In this document: positions 44,928 through 54,855 of the stretch, piece after piece | Layout: every line of letters starts with the position of its first letter | How positions within the stretch are numbered: the stretch's first letter is position 1 | Assembly: GCA_900596015.1 (NCBI GenBank) | Contig: UVIF01000023.1 | Coordinates: forward strand, 1 to 64,000 | Direction: 5' to 3' | Length of the DNA stretch: 64,000 nt | Source of the DNA: Pseudomonas viridiflava | GTDB taxonomy: Bacteria; Pseudomonadota; Gammaproteobacteria; Pseudomonadales; Pseudomonadaceae | Position numbers and translations under genes: made by a program | The notes under the pieces: generated by a model | What the model saw: only the letters and a program-made list of their open reading frames with translations | Told to the model about the DNA's origin: nothing | The model's database searches: none

Positions 44928-46319
44928 ATGAGTTTCGTGCACAGCGTCGCCGGGCAGACCTGGCGCTTCGACAGTCTCCGGCAGTTGATGGCCAAGGCCA
45001 GTCCGGCACGCTCGGGGGACTACCTGGCCGAGATCGCCGCCGGCAGTGATGCCGAGCGGGCGGCGGCGCAGATGGCCCTGGCGGACGTGCCGCTCGAGCG
45101 TTTCCTGCACGAGGCGCTGATCCCCTATGAGGACGATGAAGTCACCCGCCTGATCGTCGATACCCACGATGCCCAGGCCTTTGCCGCAGTCAGCCATCTG
45201 ACCGTGGGCGACTTCCGTGACTGGCTGCTCGGCGACGACGCCACTGAAACCAGCCTGCGTGCCCTGGCGCCCGGTATCACGCCGGAGATGGCCGCCGCCG
45301 TGTCGAAGATCATGCGTGTGCAGGACCTGGTCCTGGTGGCGCAGAAGATTCGCGTGGTCACACGCTTTCGCAACACGGTAGGGCTGCGTGGACGGATGTC
45401 GACCCGGCTGCAGCCCAATCATCCCACGGACGATCCGGCCGGCATCGCCGCCAGTGTTCTGGATGGCCTGCTGTATGGCAACGGTGATGCCATGATCGGC
45501 ATCAACCCGGCCAGCGACAGCCTGAGCGCCATCAGCGAGCTGCTGAAGATGCTCGATGGCGTGATCCAGCATTACGGCATACCGACCCAGTCGTGCGTGC
45601 TGACCCATGTGACCTCTTCGATAGCTGCCATCGAGCGCGGCGTGCCGCTGGACCTGGTGTTCCAGTCCATCGCGGGTACCGAGGCGGCCAACAGCAGCTT
45701 TGGCGTCAGCCTGGCAGTGCTGCAGGAAGGCTATGAAGCCGGCTTGAGCTTGAAGCGCGGCACCCAGGGCAACAACCTGATGTACTTCGAGACGGGGCAG
45801 GGCAGTGCGTTGTCTGCCAACGCCCACCATGGGGTCGACCAGCAGACCTGCGAGGCGCGGGCCTATGCGGTGGCACGCCGCTTCGACCCATTCCTGGTCA
45901 ATACCGTGGTCGGGTTCATCGGTCCCGAATACCTGTACAACGGCAAGCAGATCATCCGCGCCGGGCTCGAGGACCACTTCTGCGGCAAGCTGATGGGCGT
46001 GCCCATGGGCTGCGACATCTGCTATACCAACCATGCCGAGGCCGACCAGGATGACATGGACATGCTGCTGACCCTGCTGGGCGTAGCCGGGATCAATTTC
46101 ATCATGGGCATTCCGGGCTCGGACGACGTCATGCTCAATTACCAGACCACCTCTTTTCACGACGCCTTGTATGCACGCAAGACTCTGGGCCTGCGGCCGG
46201 CACCGGAGTTCGAAGAATGGCTGGCGCGCATGGACATTCTGCAACAGAAGGATGGCCAGCTGCGGCTGGGGAGCGGCGTGCCACCGTTGTTCGGCAAGGC
46301 ACTGGGGCGTCTGGGTTGA
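44928..46319 (+). CDS. eutB: Ethanolamine ammonia-lyase large subunit
   Basis: The 463-aa catalytic subunit of the adenosylcobalamin-dependent lyase that converts ethanolamine to acetaldehyde and ammonia. Family signatures include NTVGLRGRMSTRLQPNHPTD (residues ~147-166), the substrate-binding Glu in YFETGQGSALSANAHHGVDQ (~287-306) and MGCDICYTNHAEADQDDMDM near residue 362. Length is as in E. coli EutB (453). GAGGAGGG lies before the ATG. No shell proteins accompany it, so acetaldehyde is released in the cytosol and an aldehyde dehydrogenase elsewhere must take over. Confidence 0.96.
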   Translation: MSFVHSVAGQTWRFDSLRQLMAKASPARSGDYLAEIAAGSDAERAAAQMALADVPLERFLHEALIPYEDDEVTRLIVDTHDAQAFAAVSHLTVGDFRDWLLGDDATETSLRALAPGITPEMAAAVSKIMRVQDLVLVAQKIRVVTRFRNTVGLRGRMSTRLQPNHPTDDPAGIAASVLDGLLYGNGDAMIGINPASDSLSAISELLKMLDGVIQHYGIPTQSCVLTHVTSSIAAIERGVPLDLVFQSIAGTEAANSSFGVSLAVLQEGYEAGLSLKRGTQGNNLMYFETGQGSALSANAHHGVDQQTCEARAYAVARRFDPFLVNTVVGFIGPEYLYNGKQIIRAGLEDHFCGKLMGVPMGCDICYTNHAEADQDDMDMLLTLLGVAGINFIMGIPGSDDVMLNYQTTSFHDALYARKTLGLRPAPEFEEWLARMDILQQKDGQLRLGSGVPPLFGKALGRLG

Positions 46320-46365
46320 GGCGTCACTGGTCAGCTAACTTTTTCCATCTGCTCGAAGGTGAGGC

Positions 46366-47172
46366 ATGAACGACAAGACTCCTGCCCGAGGCGACCCCTG
46401 GAGCGCATTGCGCGCACTGACACCTGCGCGCATAGCCTTGGGCCGGGCCGGCACCAGCTTGCCCAGCAGCGCACAGCTGGACTTCCAGTACGCCCATGCG
46501 CAAGCCCGCGATGCCGTGCACCTGCCGTTCGACCAAGCGGCCCTCGCCCAGACGTGCCCCGGCAGCCTGAGCCTGCACAGCGCAGCGTCTGACCGGCATG
46601 TCTATCTGCAGCGTCCGGATCTGGGTCGGCGCCTGGACGAGGCTTCGCTGCAGCAACTGCGCACTCGCGTCGGCGAGAGTTCGGCAGGGTTCGATCTGGC
46701 GGTGGTGATCGCCGACGGTCTTTCTGCGCTGGCTGTGCACCGGCATGCGCTGCCCATGCTGCAACGCATCGAGCAGATTGCGGGTGATGAGGGTTGGAGC
46801 GTTGCGCCGGTCTGCCTGGTCGAGCAAGGGCGGGTGGCGGTAGCCGATGAGGTGGCCCAGGCACTGGGCGCGCGCATGGTGGTACTGCTGATCGGTGAGC
46901 GGCCGGGCCTGAGTTCGCCCGACAGCCTTGGGCTGTATTTCACCTATGCACCGCGAGTGGGGTTGAACGATGCCGCGCGCAACTGCATTTCCAATGTTCG
47001 CCAGCAGGGCCTGAGCTACGCCACCGCTGCGCACAAGTTGCAGTACCTGATGCGCGAGGCCTGGCAACGCAAGCTTTCGGGCGTTCATCTGAAGGATGAA
47101 GCGCTGTTGCCCGAAATCGAAAACGACGCCCCGCCGCGACCGGGAAATTTCCTGCTCGACAACCCCCTGTAG
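46366..47172 (+). CDS. eutC: Ethanolamine ammonia-lyase small subunit
   Basis: The 268-aa B12-binding subunit partner of EutB. Typical segments: [20 protein letters not shown] (residues ~22-41), [11 protein letters not shown], and [16 protein letters not shown] (~120-135). It follows eutB after 46 bp and GAAGGTGAGG precedes the ATG. The operon ends in a REP pair. No reactivase (eutA) or adenosyltransferase gene is present locally. Confidence 0.95.
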   Translation: MNDKTPARGDPWSALRALTPARIALGRAGTSLPSSAQLDFQYAHAQARDAVHLPFDQAALAQTCPGSLSLHSAASDRHVYLQRPDLGRRLDEASLQQLRTRVGESSAGFDLAVVIADGLSALAVHRHALPMLQRIEQIAGDEGWSVAPVCLVEQGRVAVADEVAQALGARMVVLLIGERPGLSSPDSLGLYFTYAPRVGLNDAARNCISNVRQQGLSYATAAHKLQYLMREAWQRKLSGVHLKDEALLPEIENDAPPRPGNFLLDNPL

Positions 47173-47281
47173 CAGCGGCGCGAGCCGCGTCGGCGGTATC
47201 CGCGGTGCATCTGGCCCAACGCGGTAAGCCCAGACGCGGCTTGCGCCGCTGCTACAGGGGATGGCGAGCCGCGTCGGCGGT
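47167..47281. repeat. REP cluster after eutC
   Basis: CTGTAGCAGCGGCGCGAGCC with GCGTCGG begins at 47168, overlapping the last codon of eutC. An inverted copy GACGCGGCTTGCGCCGCTGC with TACAG lies at 47232-47257. A partial third unit CGAGCCGCGTCGGCGGT (47265-47281) directly repeats 47181-47197. It separates eutC from the convergent HAD gene. Confidence 0.85.
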
Positions 47282-47288
47282 TTCGCGG

Positions 47289-47951
47289 TTACAGGGGATC
47301 GCGCATCTTCTCGATGTGAATCCAGAGGTTTTCATCCTCGAAGGATTCGATCACAAGGTTGGCCCCGGCGGACCGCAGGGTCTGCGCCGATTGACTGGTC
47401 GACAGCGCCACGGTGAACAGGCCAGCCGCGACGGCGGCAGTTACTCCAGGGACCGAATCTTCGAAGGCGATGCCGGCTTCGGCCCGCGCGCCCAGGCGTT
47501 GCAGGCCAGTCAGGTAGGGCAGCGGATCGGGTTTGGCGCGCGCCAGCTCCTCTGCCACCACCACTGTTGGCAGGCGCTCGGCCAGCCCCAATGCATCGAG
47601 CATGTGTTCGGCATTGGCGCGCGGGGCGTTGGTCACCACCACCATGCCAAGTTGCGCCTGCTCGGCATAGTCGAGCAAACGCAACAGCCCGGCAATTGGC
47701 GCCAGTTGCGGTGCAAGCTCGCGAAAGCGCGCTTCCTTGCGATCGGCGAAGGCTTCGTGCTGTGCCACCGAGCGGTCCGGGAACAAGTACTGGCACATGT
47801 CGGCATTGGCCCGGCCACTGGCATGCAACTGAAACTCTTCGTGGGTGAATTCGCGACCTTCCTCGGCCAGCAATTGCTGCACGGCAAGCAGGTGCAGGGC
47901 GTCGGTTTCAGTCAATGTGCCATCGAGGTCGAACAGCAGAGCTTCGAGCAT
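47289..47951 (-). CDS. HAD-superfamily phosphatase (beta-phosphoglucomutase/YqaB-like)
   Basis: A 220-aa subfamily-IA HAD hydrolase. Motif I is LLFDLDGTLTETDALH (nucleophile Asp8 and acid Asp10), motif II is VVVTNAPRAN, motif III KPDPLPYL and motif IV FEDSVPGVTAA. A helical cap lies at ~15-80. It likely dephosphorylates a sugar or glycolate phosphate, but the substrate is not readable. The start MLEALLFDLDG at 47951 places motif I at the usual distance; a 33-codon extension is unrelated. Single gene, convergent with eutC. Confidence 0.88.
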   Translation of the reverse strand: MLEALLFDLDGTLTETDALHLLAVQQLLAEEGREFTHEEFQLHASGRANADMCQYLFPDRSVAQHEAFADRKEARFRELAPQLAPIAGLLRLLDYAEQAQLGMVVVTNAPRANAEHMLDALGLAERLPTVVVAEELARAKPDPLPYLTGLQRLGARAEAGIAFEDSVPGVTAAVAAGLFTVALSTSQSAQTLRSAGANLVIESFEDENLWIHIEKMRDPL

Positions 47952-48152
47952 GAATCGTCCATTCCATCCCAGGGTTTGCCGCAGTGTAGCAGTGTCGGCC
48001 GGCGGTTCCGATGCTCGCGAACCGGCTACCGGACAGATGAAGCTTGGCAACTATTTAGTGTGATGTTATTTTGCCATCAATTGAATAGCTCCTCTCTTAA
48101 ATTGCCCGGTCTCTCGCAGGAAGCTCGAGCCTGACATCTGCAGGAAAGTGTC

Positions 48153-49496
48153 ATGTCCGATCCCGTTCATGCTTCTGCTCAGGCTTTCGGGTCCTGTGAT
48201 CGGCTTACCCTGTTGCCCGATCGACGACAATTTCTCACCGATCTTGGCCACCTGTTGCTGCAGCATCCGGGAGCGTCGCGTCACCTGGTGCTGATCGATG
48301 CCGTAGACACCGCCTGGGCCCATGACATGACGCTGGCCCTGGGCATGATCCCGTTCGAGAACCTGCTGTGCTGCATAGCGCGTCGGCTGAAGCGCCTGCG
48401 CGCGGGGCAGGGGCCGGTCTATCACATCGGGCGCAAGCGTTTTGCCTTCGTGCTGGACGCCGAGCAAGCCGACGTCGGCAACTATCTCGACATGCTTGTA
48501 CACGCCTTGCGCTGTCCCACCCAGATAGAAGGCATGCCGGTTCGACCCACCGTACGCGCTGGCGTCACGCCCTTTCTGCTCAGCTTCGAAGCGGTCCGCG
48601 ATGCACTGCGCAAAGCCATGTACGCGGCCGAGCTGGCGCTGCTCGCAGGCCAGGCGTGGGCGTGGTACGACCCCGTGCGCGACAACGCTTATCGCAGGTC
48701 CTTCCGGTTGGCTGCCGATGTGACCCAGGCGCTGCGCGATGGACAGCTGCGATTGGTGTTCCAGCCACGTTTCGCCTTGCCCGAGGGTGATCAGGTCAGT
48801 GCCGAAGCACTGCTGCGCTGGGAGCATCCACGGCTGGGTCCGGTTTCGCCCGCCGAGTTCATTCCAGTGCTGGAAAGGAGCGCGTTGATCCACAGCGTGA
48901 CGCGCTGGGTCATCGACGCGGCATTGACCAAGCTGGCCCAATGGCCCGCAACGGTACTCACCAAGCTGTCGCTGAATCTTTCGGCGCTGGACTTCGATGG
49001 CCACGACATTACCCAGGTGATCAGCGGGGCCTGTCGCACCCACGGTATCCACCCCGAGCGCCTCGAGGTCGAGATCACCGAAGGCGAGTGGCTGCGTTCC
49101 AATCCCCAGGTGCTGACGCAGCTGGCCGCCATCCGCGAATTGGGCGTGGATGTAGCGATTGATGACTTCGGTACCGGCTACAGCAATTTCTCCTACCTGC
49201 ACGAGATACCTGCCAACGTAGTGAAACTGGACAAGTCGATGATCACCGGCATGGAGCACAGCCCGCGGCATCAGCTGATCGTGCAGACGGTACTGGAACT
49301 GGCGCGCAAACTGGGCTATCGCACGGTGGCCGAAGGCGTCGAAACCTTCAAATGCATGCAGATGATCCGCGCCCTGGGCTGCGATGAAGCCCAAGGCTAC
49401 TTTTTCGCCCGGCCCATGCCCGAACAGGAATTTCTCGGCTGGAGCGGGGCATCGCGCTTCCCGTTGCGCAAATTGCTGGTGGCCACGCCGGCCTGA
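48153..49496 (+). CDS. Cyclic-di-GMP phosphodiesterase with degenerate GGDEF and intact EAL
   Basis: A 447-aa cytosolic protein. Residues ~15-185 have a GGDEF-like fold (LTLLPDRRQFLTDLG) but the signature is replaced by IGRKRFAFVL, so no cyclase activity is expected. Residues ~195-440 form an EAL domain with the motif at 217-220 (SAEALLRWEHP), metal-binding Asp337-Asp338 in DDFGTGYSN, KLDKSMI and EGVETFKCMQM, all catalytic positions looking intact. It should hydrolyse c-di-GMP, perhaps with GTP sensing by the N-terminal domain. There is no membrane segment and no partner gene. The SOS cassette starts 150 bp downstream. Confidence 0.9.
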   Translation: MSDPVHASAQAFGSCDRLTLLPDRRQFLTDLGHLLLQHPGASRHLVLIDAVDTAWAHDMTLALGMIPFENLLCCIARRLKRLRAGQGPVYHIGRKRFAFVLDAEQADVGNYLDMLVHALRCPTQIEGMPVRPTVRAGVTPFLLSFEAVRDALRKAMYAAELALLAGQAWAWYDPVRDNAYRRSFRLAADVTQALRDGQLRLVFQPRFALPEGDQVSAEALLRWEHPRLGPVSPAEFIPVLERSALIHSVTRWVIDAALTKLAQWPATVLTKLSLNLSALDFDGHDITQVISGACRTHGIHPERLEVEITEGEWLRSNPQVLTQLAAIRELGVDVAIDDFGTGYSNFSYLHEIPANVVKLDKSMITGMEHSPRHQLIVQTVLELARKLGYRTVAEGVETFKCMQMIRALGCDEAQGYFFARPMPEQEFLGWSGASRFPLRKLLVATPA

Positions 49497-49545
49497 TCGG
49501 TACCGTTGGCACCCTTGGTGGCGAGAACTGAAAATAGACGCTTTA

Positions 49546-49561
49546 CTGTTCATGCATACAG
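49546..49561. promoter_or_regulatory. LexA (SOS) box of the imuA-imuB-dnaE2 operon
   Basis: CTGT-TCATGCAT-ACAG matches the gamma-proteobacterial SOS box CTGT-N8-ACAG exactly and extends to TACTG...CAGTA. It lies 85 bp upstream of imuA. Confidence 0.92.
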
Positions 49562-49577
49562 TAGTAAAAATGCAACC

Positions 49578-49646
49578 ATGAACAGATCACTCCCACCCAC
49601 CGACATTTATCTTCCGCGCAGCCTGGCCTTGAGGGCAGCTCAGTGA
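49578..49646 (+). CDS. 22-codon leader ORF coupled to imuA
   Basis: ATG at 49578 opens a frame encoding MNRSLPPTDIYLPRSLALRA plus two residues and ending in TGA at 49644-49646, whose last base is the first base of the imuA ATG (TGATG). It lies directly behind the LexA box, where many pseudomonads carry lexA2. Such overlap suggests translational coupling. No strong ribosome-binding site is seen (TAAAAATG precedes), so it is a candidate only. Confidence 0.35.
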   Translation: MNRSLPPTDIYLPRSLALRAAQ

Positions 49647-50263
49647 TGGGCGCCGTGGTCAGCCTGGACGGCCTGATCGACCAGCGCCGCATCTGGCGTG
49701 GACGTCAGGAAACCACTCCCAGTGCCTTGCAGCCGACCGGGCATGCTGCCCTCGATGCCGTGCTCCCCAGCGGGGGTTGGCCACCGGCGGCGCTCAGTGA
49801 AATCCTGCTTGCCGCCAACGGCAGTGGCGAATTGCAGTTGCTCTGGCCGACCCTCGCACGCTTGACCCAGGCCGGCGAACGAATCGTATTGATAGCTCCG
49901 CCGTTCATCCCCTATCCCCATGCCTGGATGGCAGCGGGGGTACGTTTGCAGCACCTTTGCGTGCTCAAGGCCCAAGGCAAGGACACCTTGTGGGCTGCCG
50001 AGCAGTGCCTGCGTTCCGGCAGCTGCGCAGCGGTACTCTGCTGGCCGCAGAACCCCGATGACAAAGCCTTGCGACGCCTGCAGGTGGCGGCCGAAACCGG
50101 CGAAACCCTGGGCTTTGCCCTGCGCGAACAACGTGCGGCGCTCAACCCGTCACCGGCAGCGCTGCGGCTGTCGCTGCAAGGGCCTGCCGGGCAGGTGCAG
50201 GTACTCAAATGTCGCGGCGGGATCCCCCCTGCGATGCCCGTTACCTTCGTCAGTTACGTTTGA
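49646..50263 (+). CDS. imuA: Translesion synthesis accessory protein ImuA
   Basis: A 205-aa RecA-like accessory protein of the DnaE2 mutasome, formerly annotated as SulA-like. The N-terminus (LDGLIDQRRIWRGRQE) and the core GHAALDAVLPSGGWPPAALS, then LIAPPFIPYPHAWMAAGV are typical. The start ATG at 49646 overlaps the stop of a 22-codon frame; a GTG 3 bp earlier is also possible. It is the first large gene of the SOS operon, 7 bp before imuB, controlled by the LexA box at 49546. Confidence 0.92.
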   Translation: MGAVVSLDGLIDQRRIWRGRQETTPSALQPTGHAALDAVLPSGGWPPAALSEILLAANGSGELQLLWPTLARLTQAGERIVLIAPPFIPYPHAWMAAGVRLQHLCVLKAQGKDTLWAAEQCLRSGSCAAVLCWPQNPDDKALRRLQVAAETGETLGFALREQRAALNPSPAALRLSLQGPAGQVQVLKCRGGIPPAMPVTFVSYV

Positions 50264-50270
50264 GATTGCC

Positions 50271-51686
50271 ATGCTTTGGGCCTGCATTCTGCTGCCGCAA
50301 CTGGCGCTCGACGCCGTGCTGCGCCAGCGCGAAGATCCGCAGCAACCGCTTGCCCTGGTAACCGGCCCGCTGCAGCGACGCGTGCTGCAAGCAGTCAATC
50401 CGGCAGCACGTGAACTGGGCCTGAAGCCGGGACAGTCACTCACCGCCGCCTACATGCTCAGCCGTGATTTCGCCACCGCACCCTACGACCCGGCACAGAT
50501 CGAACACTGGCAGCGGTTCCTTGCGGCGTGGGCCTATCGGTTCAGCTCCCAGGTCAGCGTGCATTACCCCCGGGTCCTGTTGCTCGAAGTGCAGTCGACC
50601 CTAGGACTGTTCGGGCCGTGGCCTCAGTTCGAGGCGAGGTTGCGCAGCGAACTCGATGCACTGGGTTTCCGCCATCGCATCACCCTGGCGCCCAATCCAG
50701 CCGCGGCACGCATGCTGGCCAACGCCTATGACGGTCTCGGCGTCGAGGATCAATCGACGCTGGCCGATGCTCTCCAGCGCCTGCCGGTGGAGCGGGTCGG
50801 CCTTGCCGCCGTCGACGCCATCGCACTCAAACGCATGGGCATGCGTCATCTGGGCCAGGTGTTGGCGCTGCCCAGGGCGCAATTGGCCAGACGTTTTCCT
50901 GCGCAGGTGCTCAGTCACCTGGATACCCTGCTCGGGTACCGGCCACTGGCCCTCGAATTCTTCATGCCGGCGGATGTATTCGACCAACACATCGAACTCA
51001 ACTTCGATGTGGAATCCCATCAGGCGCTGTTGTTTCCCCTGCGGCGCTTGATCAATGACCTGGCGGTGTATCTGGCCGGGCGGGATGTGGGGGTGCAGCG
51101 TTTCACCCTTCATCTCAAGCATGCCGAAGGCGAGGACACCCTGGTCGAAGTCGGCTTGCTCGCTGCCGAGCGGGACGCCGGCCAGTTGTTCGAACTGGCC
51201 CGCGGGCGCTTCGAGCATCTGCAGGTGCCCAGGCCTGTGCAGGTGGTACGGTTGAGCGCGCTCGATCTGCCCCGTTTCGTACCCGCCTGCAAAGAGCTGT
51301 TCGACCAGCGTCCGCAACAGACCCAACCCTGGGAGCAATTGCGTGAACGCCTGCGGGCACGCCTGGGCGACGATGCCCTGCAGGATCTGCGCGCCCACGC
51401 GGACCATCGCCCCGAGCGAGCCTGGCGCAACGATGGCGCTTGGGTGCCGGCCTCTCCGGAGTTGGGCGCAGCCCGTCCAGGTTGGTTGCTGGAGCAAGCC
51501 GAGCCTTTACCCGCGCAGGGCCTGCGTGTGCTAGCAGGGCCGGAACGCATCGAATCGGGTTGGTGGGACGGTGGCGATGTGCGCCGCGACTACTATCTGG
51601 TCGAAACTTCGGCAGGGCGACGGGGCTGGGCCTACCGCGCAGTGGGCGATGACCCTCAGTTGCTGTTGCAGGGCTGGTTCGCATGA
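50271..51686 (+). CDS. imuB: Y-family polymerase-like protein ImuB
   Basis: A 471-aa catalytically dead Y-family polymerase homologue that recruits DnaE2 to the beta clamp. The start [17 protein letters not shown] and core [20 protein letters not shown] are typical. The acidic residues of active Y polymerases are missing: the first motif reads LLPQLALD rather than DxDxFF-type. A fingers/little-finger region follows. The C-terminal ~100 residues are variable, ending [19 protein letters not shown]. It overlaps dnaE2 by 4 bp (ATGA). Confidence 0.93.
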   Translation: MLWACILLPQLALDAVLRQREDPQQPLALVTGPLQRRVLQAVNPAARELGLKPGQSLTAAYMLSRDFATAPYDPAQIEHWQRFLAAWAYRFSSQVSVHYPRVLLLEVQSTLGLFGPWPQFEARLRSELDALGFRHRITLAPNPAAARMLANAYDGLGVEDQSTLADALQRLPVERVGLAAVDAIALKRMGMRHLGQVLALPRAQLARRFPAQVLSHLDTLLGYRPLALEFFMPADVFDQHIELNFDVESHQALLFPLRRLINDLAVYLAGRDVGVQRFTLHLKHAEGEDTLVEVGLLAAERDAGQLFELARGRFEHLQVPRPVQVVRLSALDLPRFVPACKELFDQRPQQTQPWEQLRERLRARLGDDALQDLRAHADHRPERAWRNDGAWVPASPELGAARPGWLLEQAEPLPAQGLRVLAGPERIESGWWDGGDVRRDYYLVETSAGRRGWAYRAVGDDPQLLLQGWFA

Positions 51687-54600
51687 GCCAGGGCTACGCC
51701 GAGCTGCATTGCCTTTCCAACTTCAGCTTTCAGCGCGGGGCGTCCAGTGCCCAGGAGCTGTTCGCCAAGGCTGCGGCGCTGGGCTATCAAGCGTTGGCCA
51801 TCACCGATGAATGCACCATGGCCGGTATCGTGCGCGCCTGGCAAGCAGCCCAGGCCCATTCGATGACGTTGATCGTCGGCAGTGAAATGCGCATCGAACA
51901 GGGTCCCAAGCTGGTGCTGCTGGCCCAGAACCTCGACGGCTACCAGTCCCTGTGCCGCTTGATCACCCTGGCTCGACGACGCGCCAGCAAGGGCCAGTAC
52001 CGCTTGCTGCGTGATGACCTCGACGAAGTCGACCGCGAAGGCTTGCTGGCGCTGTGGATAGCCGATGAAACCCACGATCTGGCCCACGGCCATTGGCTCA
52101 AGGGGCGTTTTGCCGAGCGCCTGTGGGTGGCCGTGCAGTTGCACCGCGGTGCCGATGACGCGCGGCGCCTGCAAGGTCTGCTTGGCCTGGCCACGACCCT
52201 GGGTCTGCCGGCAGTGGCGTGCGGCGACGTGCACATGCATGCCCGTGGCCGGCGAGCCCTGCAGGACACCCTTACCGCCATACGTCACCACGTGCCGGTG
52301 GCCGAAGCGGGGCACGTGCTGTTTGCCAACGGCGAGCGCCATCTACGCGGGCTGTCTCAATTGGCCGACATCTATCCTGTTGCGCTGCTGCAGGAAACCT
52401 TGCACATCGCGCAGCGTTGCAGCTTCGATCTGGGCCAGTTGCGCTATCAATATCCGCGCGAGCTTGTGCCCAAAGGTTACGAAGCCGGTTCCTGGCTGCG
52501 CCACTTGAGTGCCCAGGGTGCACGCCGGCGCTGGCCCTCGGGGGTGGACGTCGAGGTGCAAGCGTTGCTCGACAAGGAACTGCAACTGATCATCGAGCTG
52601 GGCTATGAAAGTTATTTCCTCACCGTCCACGACATCGTCCGCTTTGCTCGTGAACGCCACATTCTCTGCCAGGGACGTGGCTCGGCCGCCAACTCGGTGG
52701 TCTGTTTTGCCTTGGGTATCACCGAGCTCGACCCGCGTGACACGCACATGCTGTTCGAACGATTCATCTCCAGGGAACGCAACGAGCCGCCGGACATCGA
52801 CGTGGATTTCGAGCACGAGCGGCGCGAAGAAGTCCTGCAATACGTGTTCCGTCGCTACGGCCGCGACCGTGCTGCCCTGACCGCTGTCGCCAGCAGCTAT
52901 CGAGGGGCGGGCGCGGTGCGTGATGTAGCCCGTGCATTGGGCCTGCCAGCGGACCAGATCACTGCCCTGGCCGATTGTTTCGGGCGCTGGAGCGACCACC
53001 TGCCACCGCTCGAGCGGTTGCTGGAAGCCGGCTTCGAGCCGCAAAGCCCGGTGCTCAAGCGGGTGCTGGCGCTGACCGAGCAGTTGATCGGTTTTCCCCG
53101 TCATCTGTCCCAGCATCCGGGAGGCTTTGTCATTTCCGAGCACCCGTTGCACACGCTGGTCCCGGTCGAGAACGCCGCCATGGCCGAGCGCACGGTGATC
53201 CAGTGGGACAAGGATGACCTGGATGCCGTGGGCCTGTTGAAAGTCGACATTCTGGCTCTGGGCATGCTCAGCGCGATCCGCCGCTGTTTCGATCTGGTAC
53301 GCGGCTACCGTGGCCGCGAACTGACCCTTGCGACGTTGCCCAAGGAGTGCCCGCAGACTTACGCCATGATCAGTCGCGCCGATACCATCGGCGTGTTCCA
53401 GATCGAATCGCGGGCGCAGATGGCAATGCTTCCGCGGCTCAAACCCAAGACGTTCTACGATCTGGTGATCGAAGTCGCCATCGTCCGGCCAGGGCCCATC
53501 GTCGGTGACATGGTTCACCCGTATCTGCGCCGGCGCAACGGCGAGGAAGCTGTGAGCTATCCCTCCGAGGCACTCAAGAAAGTCTTCGAACGCACGCTGG
53601 GCGTGCCGCTGTTTCAGGAGCAGGTGATGGAACTGGCCATCGTCGCCGCTGGCTACACGCCAGGGGAGGCGGACCAGCTGCGCCGCTCGATGGCCGCCTG
53701 GAAGCGTCACGGCGGTCTGGAACCTCATCAGATCCGCCTCACCGAGGGCATGCTCAAGAACGGCTACACCCGTGAGTTCGCCGAACGCATCTTCGAGCAG
53801 ATCAAGGGCTTCGGCAGCTACGGTTTTCCCGAGTCCCATGCGGCCAGCTTTGCCTTGTTGACCTACGCCAGTTGCTGGCTGAAGTGCCATGAGCCGGCAG
53901 CCTTCGCCTGCGCCCTGATCAACAGCTGGCCCATGGGCTTCTACAGTCCAGACCAGATCCTCCAGGATGCACGTCGCCATCATCTGCAGATTCTCGCCGT
54001 CGATGTGTGCCACAGCGACTGGGACTGCAGCCTTGAGCCCGGCGGCGGCAGGCAACCGGCCGTGCGCCTGGGGCTGCGAATGGTCAAGGGCCTGCGCGAA
54101 GAAGCCGGACGCGCCGTGCAGCAGGGCCGCCTCGGCGGGCCGTTCCGCGACGTCACCGACCTGGCCCGGCGCTGTGGGCTGGACAACCGCAGCCTGGAAC
54201 AGCTGGCCGATGCCAATGCCTTGGTCGGCCTGGTAGGGCACCGCCATCAGGCGCGCTGGGATGTGGCCAGCGTCGAGCAACAGATGCCGCTGTTCGCCGA
54301 AGCGCCCGCCCTGCGCGAAGAACCCGTGGCCTTGCCGATACCCAGTGTCGGCGAAGATCTCTACGCCGACTATGCCAGCCTCGGTACCACGCTGGGTCCG
54401 CACTCGCTGGCCATGCTGCGCGAGCGCCTTCAGGCGCTGCGCTGCCGCAGCTCCCATGACCTGCAAAGCCTGGCCCACGGTCGTCCGGTGACTGTGGCCG
54501 GGTTGGTGACGGGCCGGCAGCGGCCGTCGACCGCCAGCGGGGTGACCTTTGTCACCCTGGAAGACGAGTTCGGCATGATCAACGTGGTGGTCTGGCGGGA

Positions 54601-54763
54601 TCTGGCCGAGCGCCAGCGGCGGGTGCTGGTGGGGTCGCAGATGATGCAGGTCAAGGGCCGGTTCGAGCACAAGGACGGCGTGCGACATGTCATCGCCGGG
54701 CATATGGCCGATGTCAGCGCCATGCTCCACGGGCTGGATGTACGCAGCCGCGATTTCCACTAG
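51683..54763 (+). CDS. dnaE2: Error-prone DNA polymerase DnaE2
   Basis: A 1026-aa C-family polymerase for SOS-induced translesion synthesis. It has a PHP domain at the N-terminus ([20 protein letters not shown]), the polymerase core with catalytic aspartates in [10 protein letters not shown] (Asp371, Asp373, Asp375), [20 protein letters not shown], the tandem HhH region and a C-terminal OB fold ([20 protein letters not shown]). It is shorter than DnaE1 (~1170), as expected of DnaE2, and lacks the C-terminal tau-binding part. Last gene of the SOS operon. ilvE follows after 92 bp with its own start signals. Confidence 0.95.
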   Translation: MSQGYAELHCLSNFSFQRGASSAQELFAKAAALGYQALAITDECTMAGIVRAWQAAQAHSMTLIVGSEMRIEQGPKLVLLAQNLDGYQSLCRLITLARRRASKGQYRLLRDDLDEVDREGLLALWIADETHDLAHGHWLKGRFAERLWVAVQLHRGADDARRLQGLLGLATTLGLPAVACGDVHMHARGRRALQDTLTAIRHHVPVAEAGHVLFANGERHLRGLSQLADIYPVALLQETLHIAQRCSFDLGQLRYQYPRELVPKGYEAGSWLRHLSAQGARRRWPSGVDVEVQALLDKELQLIIELGYESYFLTVHDIVRFARERHILCQGRGSAANSVVCFALGITELDPRDTHMLFERFISRERNEPPDIDVDFEHERREEVLQYVFRRYGRDRAALTAVASSYRGAGAVRDVARALGLPADQITALADCFGRWSDHLPPLERLLEAGFEPQSPVLKRVLALTEQLIGFPRHLSQHPGGFVISEHPLHTLVPVENAAMAERTVIQWDKDDLDAVGLLKVDILALGMLSAIRRCFDLVRGYRGRELTLATLPKECPQTYAMISRADTIGVFQIESRAQMAMLPRLKPKTFYDLVIEVAIVRPGPIVGDMVHPYLRRRNGEEAVSYPSEALKKVFERTLGVPLFQEQVMELAIVAAGYTPGEADQLRRSMAAWKRHGGLEPHQIRLTEGMLKNGYTREFAERIFEQIKGFGSYGFPESHAASFALLTYASCWLKCHEPAAFACALINSWPMGFYSPDQILQDARRHHLQILAVDVCHSDWDCSLEPGGGRQPAVRLGLRMVKGLREEAGRAVQQGRLGGPFRDVTDLARRCGLDNRSLEQLADANALVGLVGHRHQARWDVASVEQQMPLFAEAPALREEPVALPIPSVGEDLYADYASLGTTLGPHSLAMLRERLQALRCRSSHDLQSLAHGRPVTVAGLVTGRQRPSTASGVTFVTLEDEFGMINVVVWRDLAERQRRVLVGSQMMQVKGRFEHKDGVRHVIAGHMADVSAMLHGLDVRSRDFH

Positions 54764-54855
54764 CCAGGCTGCGCAGGCCAGGCAAATGCAGTATTGTTGT
54801 GTCCATTCGTAAAAGCCTGTGCTGTTCAGGCGATCGCCAAAGGGTAGAGGGTGTC

